Of a stretch of DNA of 64,000 nt, positions 9,666 through 22,106 are shown piece after piece. Both the position numbers and the translations under genes were made by a program. Origin of the DNA: Euclidia mi (taxonomy: Eukaryota > Arthropoda > Insecta > Lepidoptera > Erebidae); contig OX123199.2 in assembly GCA_944739405.2 (NCBI GenBank), positions 1,849,898-1,913,897 on the forward strand. Direction: 5' to 3'. Under the pieces are notes generated by a model, which had not been told where the DNA came from, ran no database searches, and worked only from the letters and a program-made list of their open reading frames with translations. Position 1 is the first letter of the stretch, and every line of letters starts with the position of its first letter.

Positions 9666-12600
9666 TTTTTATCAGTTTTATTTGATGCCACTATTATAAC
9701 GCCATATTATATTCTTTTGCAAATAGCAAAGTCAAATACAATAATAAACTTCCATTCACCGTAATACGAGTACGTGTACCTATAAATATAATATCACGTA
9801 TTATGTAGATACCGCGAACATGCAGCCGACATGCGGACATCGAAGGTTTATGAAAACAGTGAAAAGCAATATCGTTTTGTATTCATTAGTCACCAAATCG
9901 TGTAACATGGTCCCTACCAGTGTATTAAGTGATCGCATTTATGCGGGATTAGACAACTGCAGCAACTAAATATTGCATTTGTGATGACTTTGTATACGAA
10001 TTTCATTCCAATATTAGTCGATTCTGTAATATCTTACTGAAGACTATCAAATTAGTTCATAAGAACAGCATTTTTTTACAACCAACCATCTTTAATTTTA
10101 CTTCTGGGGGCCAATTCTGCTATTTTTATATGACATTGATATTATATTTTGAGTAGACTCATCGTATAATTTGAATTAAACAGTTCGTCGTTGACCTTAG
10201 ACTATATTTATAATTTTATAGACGGAGGGATCCACATGCAAAACCATCACTCAAAGGTCTTACATAGGTTACCGTGTGGGTACCCATTACCCGTCAAAAT
10301 TTAATAGAACTTCATCTGAAACTTTGAGACTTCGTTCATAAACATTTTGATTTATTCGTATAAAGATTGTGACGCATAAGCATAGTGACTTTATAACTTT
10401 ATGTATCGATACTATTATTTTACAGACTAGCTTCGGCGCTCGTATTCGCCGATGTTGGTGACAATTATTGCAAAAAAAGGTAGCCTTTGCACTATTATAA
10501 TGTATAAGCTATACTGCAATATTTCTTCGAAATATAAGTATACTTGTATATAATTATATATTTCAAGAAAAGTGTTTTTATCGATCATCACTAACTTTCG
10601 TGTTTATAAAAGTTCAAATAAAACCATCGGCTGCTAACAAATAAGTTTAAAGCGTGTGTAATTAAATGCAAGAGTTCACATGTAGGCCTATACAATTAAC
10701 TGTACTGAGTACTGAGTAGTTATTGACTACTTTTTCGCAGTGGCGACAGATTGCCAGACTAATAGGAAGGGCTAGTACGCCAATCTTAAAACAATCAATT
10801 ACCATGATGTAATGTGTGATGTGTGAGTCATTATCATGATTATATGTAATCGTAGCCATGATAAACCTGTCGTCATGCATATGATAAGTAGACTGCTGTT
10901 AACCCTTAAAATATTTGTTAATACTAAAAACTGTAGTCAAATGATACCGAAAGTCAATTTTGATCAAAATGGATATTATATTATGCTTATAAAAACCCCT
11001 TAACAAATTATGCAATACTTAGGGATACCCGCAGCTATGGTCGCACATATTTTTTTAACGTTGTTTTTGCCTGATTCTGTGGTAATTTCGGGAAATTCCT
11101 TTTTGGCACCCTTACGCTACGTGCCGATAGTTGTGTCAGTAAATGGACTAATCGCCAAGAGCTTTTACGAACATCTAATGATGCTCGCACTAGGCAGCAG
11201 AAAAACTAATATTTTTAACAACAACACTTTTTCAGTTCGGTGCCAGTTAGAAGTACGCACACAATTTTATTTTCTTTCTTACTCACCATGCTGGTTTAAG
11301 TCTTTTAAATTATTTTTATTTTTTACTTATTTTAGACCTAGGCTTCTATAAAGGCGTAATTAATTTGACCTGTCTATATAATATGATTTTGTAAAGATTT
11401 GAGGATTTTTTCTAATTAAGCCAATGACACTGGCAGTGAGTTTTTCTATTTTACCCTAAATAAATGTGATTCATTATGTGTGAAATATTTTATTTAAAAT
11501 TGACCCTGAAATTAAATTTTATTTCTAATCTGTTTCTTATAACTGCAGCCTGCTCTCGATTGGTGATTTAATGTTTGTTTTGTTTTTATAATTATGTAAC
11601 AGAGCGTACTGGGCTCGGGCCTCTCTTCAATTTGAGAAGGCCTAATTTGGCTTGGAAGATTTTAGACGAACACTTGACGATCGTGATAATTTTCTAAATA
11701 ATAAGCTTATATAACTTCCAAAAGTCTGAAATACGTAACGTGGTTTTGTATTCGAAAACCATTACGTGGTAATAATCTCGTCATTGACCCTATCATTGCA
11801 TATTCGTTCAATTATCAGATAATTTAGTAGAATACGCTTTTTGTGACGTAAGTATGACACTGACATGATATCGAAACTATATTTATTAAGGCGAATTGGG
11901 CCCCTGGTATAAAAATATTTTTTTCATTTGGTTCTAATTCATTATATCGAAATGATGTATAGCTAACACGACAATAATGCCTATTCACACTTATTGACAA
12001 GTTTCAGTGCCACTAAAGTGTTGGAAGTAAATATTTATATTTTCCTGCTAATTGCACCACCAACGTGCGATACTTTGATTCAGTACGCTGTCAATATAAG
12101 CTTCGTATGCATGGGACAGTTATCCATCTACGTGAACTTCGGCCTCGTTTTGTATGCCGATAAATTCGCTGTAATTACTGTAAACCTCATGCAGCGTATT
12201 ACAGATTGCCTTGTAAAATGATATCGCAGTTTGCAGGATACGTCTGACAATAGAGGATTAATTGGAAGAGAATTAGAACACAGCTTCGTTACCTTTCAAA
12301 CGGGCCGGCCGTGCAACGTAACATTTGCATCAAATCGAAGATTAATAAATCCAATGTGCCTGTGATGCATTGTTGTGGCGAGCGGCAATATCGAGCCCCG
12401 CTGCGTCAATATTCTCTTCGACGGGGTACAGACAGACACTATCACAGCTTAGCAACGCACTCTACTTAAATACCTTACTGGCTGCCGCATAGGTAGGCGT
12501 ATCGTATTGGGAAAACGTAATACGTAAATGTAAAAAAAATCCTATGCCATACATTTTGGAGAGGATAAAGTTGTTTTTTTATGTGCAATTTCTCAGAACA

Positions 12601-12835
12601 AATGTTGTTCATGATAACGAATAGAATCGCCCCTAAGGGGTTTGTAATGTACTAAGGATAACGTTGTACATATTTAACCTTTGACTGATATTTATTTGGT
12701 AAGTTCCAAAAAATATAGCAAAATGGGACTACGCAAAATTAAAAACATAAAAGATCAGATGATAGAATTTTTGACATTTCTGAATTATTGTGTATTCTTT
12801 TAGTGAATCGTTAGAATATCTAATACATTTGTGGG
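9666..12835. other. Mostly AT-rich DNA, no host gene seen
   Basis: Apart from a short Dong-like remnant at 11112-11206, no family is recognisable in this 3.1-kb stretch. Segments at 10106 (ggggccaattctgc) and 11890 (gcgaattgggcccct) resemble inverted ends of a lepidopteran MITE family but are 1.8 kb apart and are not called as one element. Confidence 0.5.
11112..11206 (+). pseudogene. Short remnant of a Dong/R4 LINE C-terminus
   Basis: About 30 codons (YVPIVVSVNGLIAKS, then HLMMLALGS) align with the C-terminal region of the intact Dong protein at 41773-45354 (IVPIVVSVNGLIAKTLERH). The neighbouring sequence on both sides has no resemblance to Dong. This is a decayed fragment with no coding value. 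Confidence 0.55.
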
Positions 12836-13146
12836 TATTAGAGCCTTGCTGATTTCAGCATGAATGGGCCGGCTCGACCGGGGAAGTACTAACCTCCCAC
12901 AGGAAATCGACGTAAAGTACTGAAACTGTTGCGTTTCGTTCGGTGAGTCAGAGTGCTGGAGGCCCCATCCCCTATTCCTTGTCTCTCCCTCATCCAGCTC
13001 CTTCTCCTATCCTTTTTCCTAACCCCAAGGGGCGGCAACGCACTTAAGACTCCTATGGTGTTGCTTGTGTCCATGGGCGACGGTAATTGCTTACCATCAG
13101 GTGATCCGTCTGCTCGTTTGCCGCCTCTTAACATTTTTTTTATTTA
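12836..13146 (+). repeat. Dispersed lepidopteran repeat E (SINE-like), copy 1
   Basis: Begins agagccttgctgatttca, runs through a pyrimidine-rich block (12960-13020) and ends gatccgtctgctcgtttg followed by T-rich sequence. The same order recurs at 16073-16367 and, in reverse, at 17132-17325. Reading frames across it are shadows with no protein meaning. Confidence 0.8.
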
Positions 13147-13147
13147 A

Positions 13148-13265
13148 CCTATGTGGCCCCACTGCTGGGCAAAGGTCTCCTTTACATTCTTCCAAGCACC
13201 CCTATCTTCTACCAAATTGGGCCAGTTTCTATCAAAATTGCCTCAACTTATCACATCTAACTTAT
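13148..13265 (+). repeat. Fragment of a second dispersed repeat
   Basis: The string ccactgctgggcaaaggt at about 13157 is typical of the conserved end of a common lepidopteran repeat, probably a LINE 3' region. Only about 110 bp is recognisable. Confidence 0.45.
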
Positions 13266-14105
13266 CACTAACTTATCAAATCTTCAAAATGTTGTATAAC
13301 ATTTGTGCCATATTTTTCTTAAAATCTCTTTCTAATGAACACTCGTATTTTAATGTATCTTTTTCATAATATTATCCATATTATCGACGGCAACCTCACA
13401 AATCCGTGTCAGTTTATTAATAAAATACTAAAATAAAGTATAATTAAAAACCCTATGAGCGAAGAAGTCTTGCACTGGCATCTCATGCTATTAAAATGTG
13501 TCCCATACAAACAACCATTCATCTTAGAAGGTACTCTTATTGTAAAGCAATCTTGTAGACGAAAGTCATTTCCTTAGCTTTGTGTCTGTGGACTTAATAA
13601 TTACACGTCAGAACAAAATTATTTCTTCCTCCTAATTGAACTATATTAATAAGAGCTAGGCAATATCCGATGCTTGCATATGTTCAGACCTAAGTATATG
13701 ACATCGGCATAACCGTTTTTCAAAGCAGCCTCACTTTACAAAAATATATTTATAAAACAACGTGTTTAAAATGTTGTTTCCTTAAGTCGTTCGACTTAAA
13801 AAACAATTTTTTGTAAGCCTATTGCCGATATTACTGTTTACAAAAGAAATTCACACTTACGTCACCTTGTTGAGAATTCCCAAACTGTTATTGCCAGAAT
13901 TCTATAAAGAATGGACCTCATCTGTCAATAGTGGCAGATATTTTAACCAGAACGTCCGTCACGTCTTGCAATAAATTCATATAAAGTTTTAGCAAACACT
14001 TAACAAAAAACTTTAACAATGTAACATTTTTATTTATGTACGCGCTATAACTAGGTATATAAAATTCTGCTTATTTTTTTAACAACACCCGCACTAGGTA
14101 TAAAT
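13266..14105. other. AT-rich stretch without recognisable gene
   Basis: Nothing supportable seen. Confidence 0.5.
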
Positions 14106-14109
14106 TCTC

Positions 14110-14283
14110 TGTCGCGAGGAATTCTACAAACATACAACCAACGGACACAATGAAGACCCAGACTCGAAACAATTTATGGATCACACAAAGTGTTGTTTCG
14201 TAGGGGAATTGAATCAGCAACACTCAGCGCAGTGCCAAGCGGCGAGGCGGCCGCTTCAACCACTACGCCAACCATGCAATAAT
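14110..14283 (-). repeat. tRNA-headed SINE (family C), copy 1
   Basis: On the minus strand the head reads gcatggttggcgtagtgg, with an A-box (tggcgtagtgg) and a B-box (gattcaattccc) at the right spacing. The body follows (tgtgtgatccataaattg). The same head pattern (gcgtagtggtttaagcgg) is found at 18523 and 19185. The lack of acceptor pairing and the long body exclude a functional tRNA. Confidence 0.7.
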
Positions 14284-14619
14284 TAAAAGATGCAACAATT
14301 AGAATAACGTACAAAGAAACAGTTCAAAACATAACGAACAACCACCATAATGAAAACTTTTGTCATCGTTTGTGCTCTAGATAGAGATAGTAACAGGAAT
14401 ACTAAGGTGTGACAGAGACACATTAGAAAAGATGCGGCACATTTTGGGGTTCACGAAAATGGTAAAAGGTGAATTTGGCCAGAAACTGAGTTATTTAGTT
14501 CTTCCATTATACCCGCGATATACTGGAAATTGGCAAATATGTAAAACAAAATCTTAATATCGCACGTTTAATCCAATACTGTCACTATCCAAAAAAAATC
14601 CAAAACGACATTTTAATGT

Positions 14620-15890
14620 CATCTGTTGGGAAACGTGGACTGTACGCGTAATGGCACTGACACTAGTCAAAAAGTAACAAGAATACCCGCTAGATGGCAG
14701 TGGTCCACTTGGTCACTAAACAAAATATTCCTCTCCCCTCAGTGGAACACTGACTTTCAAAAAGTACGTGTCGCCAAGGACAAAATTAACGATTTTTTAG
14801 TGCAAAGGTCTCATTCTAGTGATTTACTAGTGATATTTTTGGTAAGTAGTGCATTATTTTAATTTAAACAGTGACATTTTGCGTTTAAGTTCATATTTGC
14901 ACTAAGTTTTTGTCTTATTTATATCATGGGTTTGACGCCATATTGACATTTTTTGCTTAGCGTCAAGTTTGCATTAAAGTTACCACATGATTAATTCAAT
15001 AGTTTGACGCCATAATGACACTTTCAGTTTAGTGTCAGTTTAGCTTTAAATTCATAAGTTATTTGTCATTTATTCGCTACAGCATAATCATCACATTGCT
15101 TATTATGCCATTTTTGCTGTCATCATTTTCTTAAAAAATGGTATTAAACTCATTGATAAAATATTTTATTACCGTCAGGCTTATGACAATAATTAACGCA
15201 AAGTATCGTTTTATCGTACTTATACGATGACTTTTACCGACGGTTGGCATTTAAAATTGATCAATTACGTTAGATATCACCCTACAGTAATCCCTTACGT
15301 AATATTTTGAAACTTTACTCTAGTACCTACGTACTAGAGTAAAGTATCAAAATATTATTTAGGACGATTCCATTATTTAAACTTTCGGTATTCTTACTAC
15401 ACAAACATTAATTTATGGCTTTCATGTTTAAAGATGTGCAAAACTATGCAGCGGCGTGATAAATTACTGAAGCTTCACTTGAAAATAAAGAAAATTACTG
15501 TAGTGATGAAAAATCAAACTCATATCAACCAGTGTTTCATACTCTTACTCAAGTAGAGCCACTACAGATCTCGTTTGGAAACAGTCAGAAGTTACATAGT
15601 TTAAGCAGCAGTAGCTCATCTTCTTCATGCAGCTCTTCCTCTTCGAGCAGTTCGACTTCATCTAGCATTGGGACAACATATTTCAGATTCAATCCAGCCT
15701 AAGGAATTTAATATTAGTGCTCAGTATTTGACACAACCGGGCGAGAATCTACCGAGCACAGCTAATTTGCAAAGTTCTGTTCAGGTACCTAGAGCAAGAT
15801 CATTAAGTTCTTGTTAATCCAAATCCAGATCTTCTATAGCATCGTCAAGTGCAGGTGATTTTCCCCGGATGATGATGACGTTATTATTTT
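14620..15890 (+). pseudogene. Decayed coding region with serine-rich tract (possible transposon remnant)
   Basis: A 78-codon frame (14626-14862) begins MGNVDCTRNG. Further on, 15465-15700 reads EASLENKENYCSDEKS, then HTLTQVEPLQISFG and a run of about 17 serines interrupted by a cysteine. After a frameshift the reading continues QPKEFNISAQYLTQPG to about 15840. Stops and shifts prevent a continuous product. The composition is that of a disordered linker. Tandem-like copies of tttgacgccata (14931 and 15002) lie between the pieces. It could be a decayed transposase accessory region or a broken host exon; I do not recognise it. Confidence 0.35.
15301..15356. repeat. Near-perfect 56-bp palindrome
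   Basis: Arms of 26 nt (15301-15326 and 15331-15356) with one mismatch and a 4-nt loop (ctac). Confidence 0.9.
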
Positions 15891-15947
15891 TTAGAATAAA
15901 TTTAAAATGCTTACTGGAGTTAAGTCTGATTTTTTTTTATTTATAGA

Positions 15948-16071
15948 CTCACGCCTGTATCCCCGAAGGGGTAGGTAGAAGCGTAATATTCGACCACATT
16001 TCGCCATGAATTCTTAGGTCCCACGTAATAGGGGGCGAGCCTTTTGCCGTTACCGGGCACATCATTTACAG
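15948..16071 (-). repeat. SINE family A, truncated copy
   Basis: Carries only the 3' half of the family on the minus strand: gactcacgcctgtatccc at 15948, then cacatttcgccatgaatt and the gggggcgagcc block. It stops before the tRNA-like head, and dispersed repeat E begins within two bases. Confidence 0.75.
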
Positions 16072-16072
16072 G

Positions 16073-16367
16073 TAGTAGAGCCTTGCTGATTTCAGCATGA
16101 ATGGGCCTGCTCGACCGGGGAAGTACTACCCTCTTTCTAGTTCTTAAACTGTTGCGTTTCGTATGGTAAGTGAGAGTGCCGGAGGCCCTATCCCCTATTC
16201 CTTCTCCCTCTTCCCACTCCTCATCCTATCCCGTTTCCCGAGCCCAAAGGGCGGCAACGCACTTGTGACTCCTGTGATGTCGCTTGTGTCAATGGGTGGA
16301 GGCAATTGCCTACCATCAGACAATCCGCCTGCTCGTTTGCCGCCTATTACCATAAAAAAATAAAAAA
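16073..16367 (+). repeat. Dispersed lepidopteran repeat E, copy 2
   Basis: Same architecture as 12836-13146: gccttgctgatttcagca start, pyrimidine-rich middle, end at gctcgtttgccgcc followed by an A-rich run to about 16385. Confidence 0.8.
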
Positions 16368-16680
16368 TAAAAATAAAATAATTAAAAAGTAAGTCCGCAG
16401 TGTCACTAAGACGAAATAAAATAAAATGATAAAAGTCAAAGTGACACTTTAAAATAAACAACGAAGACATATAAATTATATACAATTAATCAAGTGTTTT
16501 TTGTTTTCATATTAGAGATACAATATTTACCCATATTATCTATATCAAAGAATGACTAAATTGTGCATGAATTCTAAAGTATCATGCACACACACATGTA
16601 TACACCACAAAAAACGGTATTTTGCTCTACTGAAAACTTGAGATTTTTGGATAGTTACATTATTGGTTTAAGCGTGCGAT

Positions 16681-17130
16681 ATGTTCAAACAGGCCAGAGA
16701 TGTAGCAAAGAGAGCTAATATTAGGAACCCCAATAGACTAGTAGTAGACTTGGTTCCAAAAACAAGTAAATTGCAAAACAATTGCTATGTTGTATGTAAA
16801 ACGGTATACAATAAAATACCTGAAGAAATAAAACAATTACTTACCATTAAAGTTCAATTCTTACATGCTTTGAAAAAACTACTATTAGACACACAGTTTT
16901 TATTTTGTTAAAGAGTTTTTAGAATACGAAAACTAAAGGCAAAGTGTAAGATTGTTAGTCTTGTTTGTAAGTCTTTACTGTGAAAAAATTATAAAAATAA
17001 CGCTAACGCTATATGTAACGATGATAAAATAAACATAATATGTTAAGTAGGCCTGTTCTGTTACATTTAATCCCAACACCTATGTGAAAAACCCTCTTTA
17101 CTGCGAATAAAGATTATTTGTATTTGTAAT
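16681..17130 (+). pseudogene. 3' end of a CR1/Jockey-type LINE
   Basis: A 76-codon frame (16681-16911, MFKQARDVAKRA, VYNKIPEEIKQL) resembles the extreme C-terminus of CR1/Jockey-group RT proteins, where a VYNxLP or IYNHLP motif is common. It is followed by about 200 bp of 3' UTR ending aataaagattatttgtat, a typical end for such LINEs. The upstream RT domain is absent, so this is a 5'-truncated copy. Confidence 0.6.
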
Positions 17131-17131
17131 A

Positions 17132-17325
17132 TTTTTTTTTATGTAAAAATAGGCAGCAAACGAGCAGACGGATCGCCTGATGGTAAGCAATTACCGCCGC
17201 CCATGGACATCCGCAACACCACAGGAGTCACAAGTGCGTTGCCGCCCCTTGGGGTTGGGAAGAGGGGTAGGATAAGGAGTGGGATGAGGGAGAAGGAATA
17301 GGGGATAGGGCATCCGGCACTAATA
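17132..17325 (-). repeat. Dispersed lepidopteran repeat E, copy 3 (truncated)
   Basis: Reverse orientation: aacgagcagacggatcgc at about 17158, the purine-rich block at 17255-17305, and loss of the first third of the repeat. It directly abuts the 3' tail of the LINE fragment ending at about 17130. Confidence 0.8.
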
Positions 17326-17399
17326 TATATATACCACCGCATAGTTAATAAAAAGGCTTAGTGCGCAGCCTTCCGTGCGAGCTTCAGAGCCAAGATCAT

Positions 17400-18176
17400 A
17401 TAACGGCTGAAGTGTACTTGTCCTTCATTTTTTAACAATATCTTCATTTATACCACCGCTCGCTCGATTTGTTGCTTCTATTGCTATTATATCCAACCAT
17501 GCTTTCTTCTTTTCCTCAACCATAATTCTGGTTTCATCATCCCATCAGTCAGCTTGCTCACATTTCTTACTTCTTCTTTTACTCACACCGCATACATCTT
17601 CAGCACATTTCACTACGTTGGTTTTAAATACCAACTATACATCACTCACATTTTCTTCATTTACATCACTCCAGCTTTTATCCAGCCTTTCGCTAAATTG
17701 TTTTTTATACATCTCTTTCACATGCTGACCTTTCAATCTTTCAACTTTTATACGTTCTTATTCTTTAGAAGACTCTTTGGCTCTGTGGCGCCAGTATTTA
17801 AACATACCAACAACTCTTGATATCACCAAATATTGGTCTGTGTCAATATCTGATCTACGTTAAGCCCTTGTGTCTACTATTTTCATTCTCACTCTTTCAT
17901 CGACTATCACAAAATCTATCATGCACCTTAATGTAACATGTCCTCCCTTCTTACGCCACGTGTACATATGTATCATCTTGTGCTGGAACCACGTATTTAT
18001 CATAGAGAGACCCATCTTCATACATACATCTAACAAGTATACGCCGTTGTCATTGACAGTTTTATCACCGAACGTTCCAAGTACATTTTCATACTCATCA
18101 CGCTTCACTCCAGCCTTTGCATTAAAATCTCCGAGCATGACAATACGTTCATTCCACTTACGCAATAACACAACTG
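17400..18176 (-). pseudogene. RTE-type LINE: apurinic endonuclease and linker remnant
   Basis: Minus-strand frame 18171-17860 reads RIVMLGDFNAKAG, then VNDNGVYLLDVC, INTWFQHK and TWRKKGG, ending CMIDFVIVDERVRMKIVDTR. This is the APE-type endonuclease of RTE-like elements (GDFNAK, the TW segment, the IDF/D-x-R end). Downstream to about 17400 the linker to the RT can still be followed with stops (for example DIDTDQYLVISRVV and WDDETRIMVEEKKKAW). The RT half is missing here; RT fragments of an RTE-like family occur at 24688, 33810 and 37364. Not functional. Confidence 0.75.
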
Positions 18177-18180
18177 TACT

Positions 18181-18228
18181 GTTTAAAATACAATTTCCAC
18201 AATAGGTTGTGGGAATTGTATTTTAAAC
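18181..18228. repeat. Near-perfect 48-bp palindrome at the RTE fragment edge
   Basis: 22-nt arms with one mismatch around a 4-nt loop (tagg). It begins about 5 bases beyond the recognisable 5' end of the RTE fragment. Confidence 0.9.
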
Positions 18229-18249
18229 AAAAGAGAAAACAATTTATGT

Positions 18250-18470
18250 AAATTAAAATGGATATTGAAATCTGCACATATAAAAAACTTCCGTTACTGA
18301 CTGACTGACTGTAAAGAATAGCCAAAATTATTGGGCACAAGAAAATGAAATTTGGCATGTTTGTTTCTTGGAGACCGTAAGGGTGCGCTAAGGGATTTTT
18401 AGAAATTTCAATGAAGTTACGGACATCCTTTGATATATTTAAATGGAGATGTTTATAAGATTCAATATCA
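18250..18470 (+). repeat. Divergent copy of the ttactgactgactg repeat
   Basis: Shares ttccgttactgactgact, then gaaatttggcatgtttgt and gaccgtaagggtgcgcta, with the copies at 27445-27850 and 50546-50752. It is the most diverged of the set and has no coding potential. Confidence 0.65.
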
Positions 18471-18522
18471 TACGCTTATCGAAACAAAATCCGCAAATAT
18501 AAATGGTGAAAGCTTACCTGCA

Positions 18523-18720
18523 CGTATGGCGTAGTGGTTTAAGCGGTCACCTCGCCGTTTCGCACTCCGCCCATTGTTATGGATTCAATCCTGTATGGAC
18601 AACACATTGTGCTATCCTCATATTGTTTTTTCTGGTTTGGATGTACTTTTTATGTAATGCCCTCGCAACACAAAGGTATTTTTCATAGTGCGAGATTGGT
18701 CTTTTAAAAGGAAATAAAAG
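18523..18720 (+). repeat. SINE family C, copy 2
   Basis: Head tggcgtagtggtttaagc with A-box and a B-box-like ggattcaatcct (18581-18592), followed by a body containing tttggatgtactttttat that is shared with the next copy. Confidence 0.65.
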
Positions 18721-19184
18721 AAACCTAACCACTGTTATTCGAGGTTGAATGTGCGTCTGCTCTTTGATGTCTACAACCTTTTCACCGCCACGTCAATAAC
18801 GAAAAACTGTGTTCCCTGGGCCACGCCACAAATTCTTTGTACTTACTAAAATTTAGTGACGGGCAAAAATACATATCAATAAAATATCGATAGTAGGAAT
18901 GATTTTAGTTGTGCATGGTTTACGAATAAAAATAATTTATAATTACCCTTGCTTGTTTTTGTTTACACCCATGTTTTATCCTCTTTCCCAACTTAGTTAT
19001 TCAAACTTTTCCATTAAGAATGAATCATCAAAAATACTAATGTATTCATAAAACAAAATACTTACATTATAGTTTATTTTATAGGTTGTCCTGGCATTTA
19101 AACTTTGCTTTTTACTGTTGTTCTGATTTGAACGGGACGGTAGGCCCAAGTTACTGGTATACAAGGTAGTATAGTGTAAATGTA

Positions 19185-19400
19185 CACTATAGCGTAATGG
19201 TTTAAGCGGTCGTCTCTGCGTTAAGCATTACGCTGAATGCTGTGAGCTTGATGCCCACACCAGACTATTAGTGTGACCCATAATTTGTTGTTTTCAATCG
19301 ATGTACTTTGTTTCCTTTGACTGAATATTTGTAAACTCCTCTGGGGCTCAAGATTTATTCTTAATGCGGGACTTGTTTACAAAAAGTATTACATAATTAT
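19185..19400 (+). repeat. SINE family C, copy 3
   Basis: Head tagcgtaatggtttaagc and a degraded B-box (gagcttgatgccc). The body carries aatcgatgtactttgttt like copy 2. Confidence 0.6.
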
Positions 19401-20006
19401 TACAAAATCAGAAACTGTATAAAACAGAACTATGCGACTACGTTACACTAATAAATTTAGCAACACAACAGTAAGCCGCAGAGTAAAAAGCAATACGGGC
19501 TTTTAATTTATAAATTACCTTTTTAGGTAATTAATTTGACCGAAACATATTTGTATTAAAAACAACGCAAGTTACAATTTTACAGATGACATTGTCAATA
19601 CCAATGAACCCCACGTCGTCGTTATAATCAAAGAGTAGGGAAACCAACCAAAAGGAAACTTAAGTCCATTGAAGGATTAAAAAGAAAATCCAGACGTTAT
19701 CTCGTTCTTTTATATTTGTAAAATACTGGATGCACTCCTTTGTCCCTATTCCCAGTTTTTTTTATTGAAATTCACAAAACCGATGTTCAATCTTTCATGC
19801 AAAAATTCATAGTACACGCAATAGGTAAAAGGTTTGATTGACATCTAATCGATGTGAATCTAACATGCGTTCATTGTAAGACGATTTACAAAAAAAAAAT
19901 TTTATCAATAAGTAAACAATAAACAATAAGTAAGTAAGTTATAGCTAATGACAGATAATATTCTTTCTTCATGTAAACAAATCCTTAAGTTTGGACCTTA
20001 CTGAGA
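19401..20006. other. AT-rich DNA, probable 3' UTR of the adjacent LINE in its right part
   Basis: No coding segment. The right part (about 19880-20006) immediately follows the LINE stop on the minus strand and is probably its 3' untranslated region. The LINE's exact end was not resolved. Confidence 0.4.
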
Positions 20007-22106
20007 CTACGGAACCAGCAAAACATCTATATCATTACGAACAGAGTTGGCCAAAGAAATCATACGAGAAAGAGGCGAAAAATAACCCATTTTTGTTCGG
20101 CTGTGCGCCGTAAAAAATGTTTTACGGTTTACTAAGTGGCTGTTATTACGCGGAATACACATGTACACTTTCTGTAATAGTTCGGTCGAATAAATAAAAC
20201 TGTTAATTAATTTATAAAGAAAAATGACACCTATGGATTTTCTACGCGAGCTTAACGACTTTATTTTGTAGTGAGACAGTCTAGAGTTATACGAACTCAA
20301 GTTGCGGCATTTGTTATCCGAGTAACATAAATTATATAAAAATCGTTTTTGAACTCGCTCTATCCTGTCGGAGTGCACCTGATATGAGGGGCTCCAAACT
20401 GTACTGCCATATTCTAGAATAATACGTATAATACTGTTGTATATAGAGATGGTTAGACATGGTTCTTTAAAAAAAAATATTTGTCTTACAATGAAGCCTG
20501 TTAATTTTGAAGCTTTCCCAATCATTTGATCGTAGTAATTCCTAAAACTTAAAGTACTGTCTAATAGAATACCCAAGTCCCTGATGGTCTCCACCTCTTG
20601 CAATGGATGACTATTAATTAAACAACAAGATTGGCATTTTGTTTTTCTCCTACTGAATTTGATACTATAGCATTTATTCTTATTTAGTGACATATTATTT
20701 TGTTCATACCAATTGTACACGCTGTTTACGAGTATATCCAACTGCAGTTGATTAATGTCGGATTCATTACATACAGTTCGATATATCTTTAGATCATCGG
20801 CAAAAAGTTTGTACTCTGATCGAATTGTGCTACCCAGGTCATTTATGAAAACTAAAAAAAATAAAGGACCGATGTGCGAGCCCTGAGGAACTCCTGAAGG
20901 TATGAAATGTTTTTTGGATTTAAATCCTTTCAAGTACACCAATTGTGATCGATTTCTCAAATAGGATTCACTCCAGCGCAACAAAGATCCGTATATACCC
21001 ATACTCTCTAATTTGGCAATTAATAAGTCGTGATCTACCAAATCAAAGGCCTTTTTAAAATCAGTGTTTATCGCATGAACTTCTCTACCGCCATCTAACG
21101 CAGATGATATACGCAAAACATACTCAACCAGATTAGAGAGTGTCGAATTTTTGTGACGGAAGCCATGTTGGTTTTCATCTAGCACGCTTTTGAAGTGAGA
21201 AAACATTTTTTTCTGTACCAGGCACTCCATGATTTTGCCACATGCTGAAAGAATGGACACTGGTCTATAATTCACAATGTCGCTTACATCACCCGATTTA
21301 AAGATTGGCGTGATATGCGCGATTTTTTACTGATTAGTGAAGACGCCTTGCCTCAATGAAAAATTAAACAATTCAGTTATAGGTCTAGCTAGATTTGCTG
21401 CACATTTCCTGAGAAAGAGTGGTGGTATAGAATCAGGCCCCGGTCCCTTATCACAGTCCAGAGAGGAAAGGCAATCCTGCACTTCTTTCAATTCAAGTAA
21501 ACAACTACTAAATGTATTAACATTACAATGGGCCGGCGGGATAGGGCTTGATATACGTGTATTATTCCTGTTAGCTGTGTATACCGATTGAAAATGTTCA
21601 GGAAACAAGTCACAGATTTCCTGACCACCCCTCGCAGTGCTATTGTTGTTCAGAGTCATTTTATTTGGAATGTAGCTGTTAGTTATTCTTTTATTTCTTA
21701 AGTACTTCCATACATACTTAGGATTACAACGGAAGTGTGTGGCAATATTGTTTTTAAAATTTGCATAACAGTCCTTTATTAACCCACTACAGCGCTTTCT
21801 CAAGCACTCATATGCAATTCTATCCATAGGGTTTTTGTATTTTTTGTACAGTTTGTGATACTTAGCTTTTTCTTTTAAAACTTTAAGTAAAGCTCGACTG
21901 TACCAAACAGGATATCGCTCATCACGTGGTTTGGTAATTGGTGTATATTCCTTAATGATTTGCATAAAAATGTCGTAAAATTTGCGCAACATTTCGTTAA
22001 TATCGTTGGTTGAACTAAATACATCAGACCAATCAATATTCTCTAGCTCTTCATTTACAGCATCATTATCACAAAGATAAAAGTTTAAGTAGGGGACTTT
22101 GAACAA
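20007..22106 (-). pseudogene. CR1/Jockey-superfamily LINE, RT ORF with a single in-frame stop
   Basis: Two stretches (22106-21327 and 21275-20007) lie in the same frame, separated only by a stop codon at 21327-21329. N-terminal segment: linker and RT entry (DCDKGPGPDSIPPLFL). Then YRPVSILSACGKIME, the FxxAFD-type motif A (NTDFKKAFDLVDHD), motif B (PSGVPQGSHIGPLFF) and the catalytic LFADDLKIYR. Thumb and C-terminal segment follow (VWSPSYQVHSDRIERVQKR). The endonuclease domain is absent, so the copy is 5'-truncated at about 22106, where a short inverted duplication begins (22082-22138). The single stop and otherwise open 690-codon frame indicate a fairly recent insertion. The clade within the Jockey superfamily is not certain. 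Confidence 0.85.

Noticed and set aside
10106..11904. One 1.8-kb inverted-repeat element
   Set aside because: The end-like segments are short and imperfect, no target duplication was seen, and the interior is unremarkable.
12889..13369. Frames in repeat E and its neighbour (also at 16163-16485 and 17139-17342)
   Set aside because: They follow a dispersed non-coding repeat and appear in each copy with different disruptions.
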